The translations under genes were made by a program, and so were the position numbers. The notes beneath the pieces were generated by a model. It was given only the letters and a program-made list of their open reading frames with translations. It did no database searches and had not been told where the DNA came from. 64,000 bases of DNA from Lepus europaeus. Taxonomy: Eukaryota > Chordata > Mammalia > Lagomorpha > Leporidae. The stretch is from NCBI RefSeq assembly GCF_033115175.1, contig NC_084834.1, positions 89,140,462-89,204,461 on the forward strand. Reading direction: 5' to 3'. This document shows positions 62,273 through 64,000 of the stretch, piece by piece (the stretch's first letter is position 1; each line of letters begins with the position of its first letter).

Positions 62273-62654
62273 CTTAACAAAAACAAAGAGAATGCTGTCT
62301 TATTCAATGTAAAAGGCAGCAGACATTACCCCAGGCTTGAAGTATGCTCTACAAAGTATAATACCAATCTCTTATATTCATGTTGACAGGATTCTCAGAT
62401 CCCATTTGTCTGGCTCAGAAAAAACTACAAGAATCTGTGCTATAGCAATAATAGTTACATTTTCTAATCTTTCACCTCAAAAAGTAGAATGAAGCTACTT
62501 GAACATTTCAGAGTCAAGAAATTCTTAATTTGTAAAACCCACTGTATGGGGCTATGAAAAACAGAAACCTCTGAGAAAACAAAACCTAGAACTACTGTTT
62601 TCTTCTCTCCCTTTCTTGTACCTGAAGATTCCAAATGTTCAAACACCTTAAGTG

Positions 62655-62956
62655 ACAGCTGTTGTGATACAGCAGATTAAGCCGCTGCTTGGGACACCTA
62701 CATCCCATACTTTGAGTGTGAGCTGGAGTCCTGGCTGCTCCATTTCGGATCCAGCTTCCTGCTAATGTACCAGGGAAGCAACAGCTGATGGCTCAAGTAC
62801 TTGGGCTCTTTCCTCCCACGTAGGAGACCTGGTTAGAGTTCCACCCTCCTGGCTTTGGCCTGATCCAGCCTTGGACTGGATTGTATTTTTATTGCCATTT
62901 GTGCAATAAACCAGCAGACAGATCTCTCTCTCTCTCTTTTTCTCTCTACCTTTCAA
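62655..62956 (+). mobile_element. CSINE, diverged
   Basis: GTGACAGCTGTTGTGATACA to TCTCTCTACCTTTCAAG. Intron 3. Confidence 0.68.
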
Positions 62957-63747
62957 GAATATGAACATAAACATTCAAAAACATTCACTTGAAATTATCA
63001 CGCAGCATCTTGGGAGAGTCAGCTGTTTATTTAATTATATATATGAGCATATTTTTTATTTACTGGAGTTGACAGTGTTTCATGGACTCTGGAAAACATC
63101 AGAGAAATAGCTCTTACTGAGCCCCTCGTCGCAAGAGACGGCAGGATCTAATGGCAGGCAGCAGCTGTCCTTGCAACAGAATGAGCATGCGCTACCAGCG
63201 AAGAGGAAGCTGACGGTGAACATGACCAGCTCCACTTCATTCTTTCCTGGGCTGTGCTCCACTGGTGATGAACCCTGGACACCCCTACCCCGGGTGTGCA
63301 CACACGCGCACACGCATAACACGACACTCCAGGCTGCCTGAAGGTGAGATGCATTTGTTTCATCTTCATAACCAGAACTTGCCCCTCAACATGAAGGAAC
63401 TGTTCACGAATGGACAAAACCAACTGACCTTTTTTTTTTTTTTTCCCAGTACAAGTTCATACTCTTAAACTTCAACAGAGCCTTCAGTGCATGTCAAATA
63501 CCTGCTTATTTCCTTAAATGTCAGCCTCCATTCAGTTTGCAGCTATGTCTACATCTGTCCTAAGAATTTTTTAAAACACACTTGACCCTGCATTTCCCTC
63601 TATTATTTCCACGCCTCACTTATTCCTGTAGAAAATAATCCATATTCACTGCTTACAGTTCCTACGATCGTGATGCCTGATAGGAGACAGGAAATAATGA
63701 AGGGCTTGAGGAGGAAAATCCTGGAATTAAAACGGTTAAACACAGGC
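62957..63747. other. Intron 3 sequence, nothing recognised
   Basis: I looked here for HERC5 exon 3 (a segment like ITCGDYHSLALS) on the minus strand and did not find it. A CA-rich patch lies at 63295-63325. Confidence 0.45.
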
Positions 63748-64000
63748 CATGCCTTAGGCGCAGCAGTTCAGATGCCCTTAACATGCTGCTTAGGATCCCA
63801 TATTGGAGAGCCTGGGTTTGAGCCCTGCTGTGCCTCTAACTCCAGCTTCCTGCTAAATGCACACCCTGGGAGGCAGCAGTGATGGCTCCACCCCATGGAG
63901 GATCTAGATTGAATTCTGCAACCCAGCCACTACAGGAGAATCGGGGGATCCTGAGCTACTGCCATGGGAGCTAGAAGAATGCTAGGACAAGGGAAGAAGG
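63748..64000 (+). mobile_element. Diverged CSINE-like SINE, runs off the window
   Basis: GGCCATGCCTTAGGCGCAGC, GGGTTTGAGCCCTG as B-box relic, CTTCCTGCTAAATGCACACC. The 3' end lies at or beyond 64000. Intron 3. Confidence 0.6.

Noticed and set aside
63080-63423. Overlapping minus-strand frames that might be HERC5 exon 3
   Set aside because: The translations do not resemble the expected segment before the second RCC1 blade, and no phase-compatible donor is present.
1-64000. CRISPR arrays, operons, integrases or other prokaryotic systems
   Set aside because: No regularly spaced repeats, Shine-Dalgarno-led gene runs or prokaryotic proteins. The repeated sequences are SINEs, L1s and microsatellites.

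Overview
The window is nuclear DNA from a placental mammal, almost certainly a lagomorph and most likely the European rabbit. The call rests on the repeats: dozens of tRNA-derived C-type SINEs (CSINE: old copies end in an AAATAAATAAA-type tail, young copies end in CTGCCTGTC plus oligo(A)) and L1 elements with a rabbit-type 3' UTR. No bacterial, phage, CRISPR or operon features are present.

One host gene fills the window. It lies on the minus strand and I identify it as HERC5, the interferon-induced RCC1/HECT E3 ligase that conjugates ISG15. I could place 20 consecutive coding exons between 62272 and 990, all with GT-AG splice sites and all joining in frame. They amount to 868 full codons plus one split codon and a stop, exactly what is needed to reach the end of the 1024-residue human protein as I remember it. 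Assuming the human 23-exon layout, these are exons 4-23; exons 1-3 and the interferon-responsive promoter lie beyond position 64000. The RCC1 blades are in exons 4-7 (62.3-57.2 kb), the spacer in exons 8-16 (52.9-22.6 kb) and the HECT domain from the end of exon 16 to exon 23 (22.6-1.0 kb). The active-site cysteine codon is at 1083-1085. A polyadenylation signal at 941-946 implies a very short 3' UTR. Positions 1-920 are 3' flank.

The rest is intron, mostly repeats. The longest intron (26634-40471) holds a three-event nest: an old L1 3' UTR fragment (duplication 26938-26951/34131-34144), cut by a nearly full-length L1 (duplication 27068-27084/33297-33313), plus a young SINE (duplication 33523-33535/33884-33896). 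Other composites are an L1 in an L1 at 5.4-7.3 kb, an L1 with two tandem 3' UTR-like segments at 46.9-48.7 kb, a SINE in a SINE in an L1 at 53.0-55.6 kb, and a SINE in an L1 at 50.2-51.8 kb. A retroviral-type LTR (about 24100-24505, plus strand, antisense to HERC5) keeps four CCAAT boxes, a duplicated 18-bp motif and a TATA box. Old MIR SINEs are scattered through the introns.

I see no novel multi-gene system. The points most worth a second look are the intact HERC5 reading frame and its lagomorph substitutions, the short 3' UTR, the antisense LTR promoter in an interferon-stimulated gene, and the dated repeat nests.
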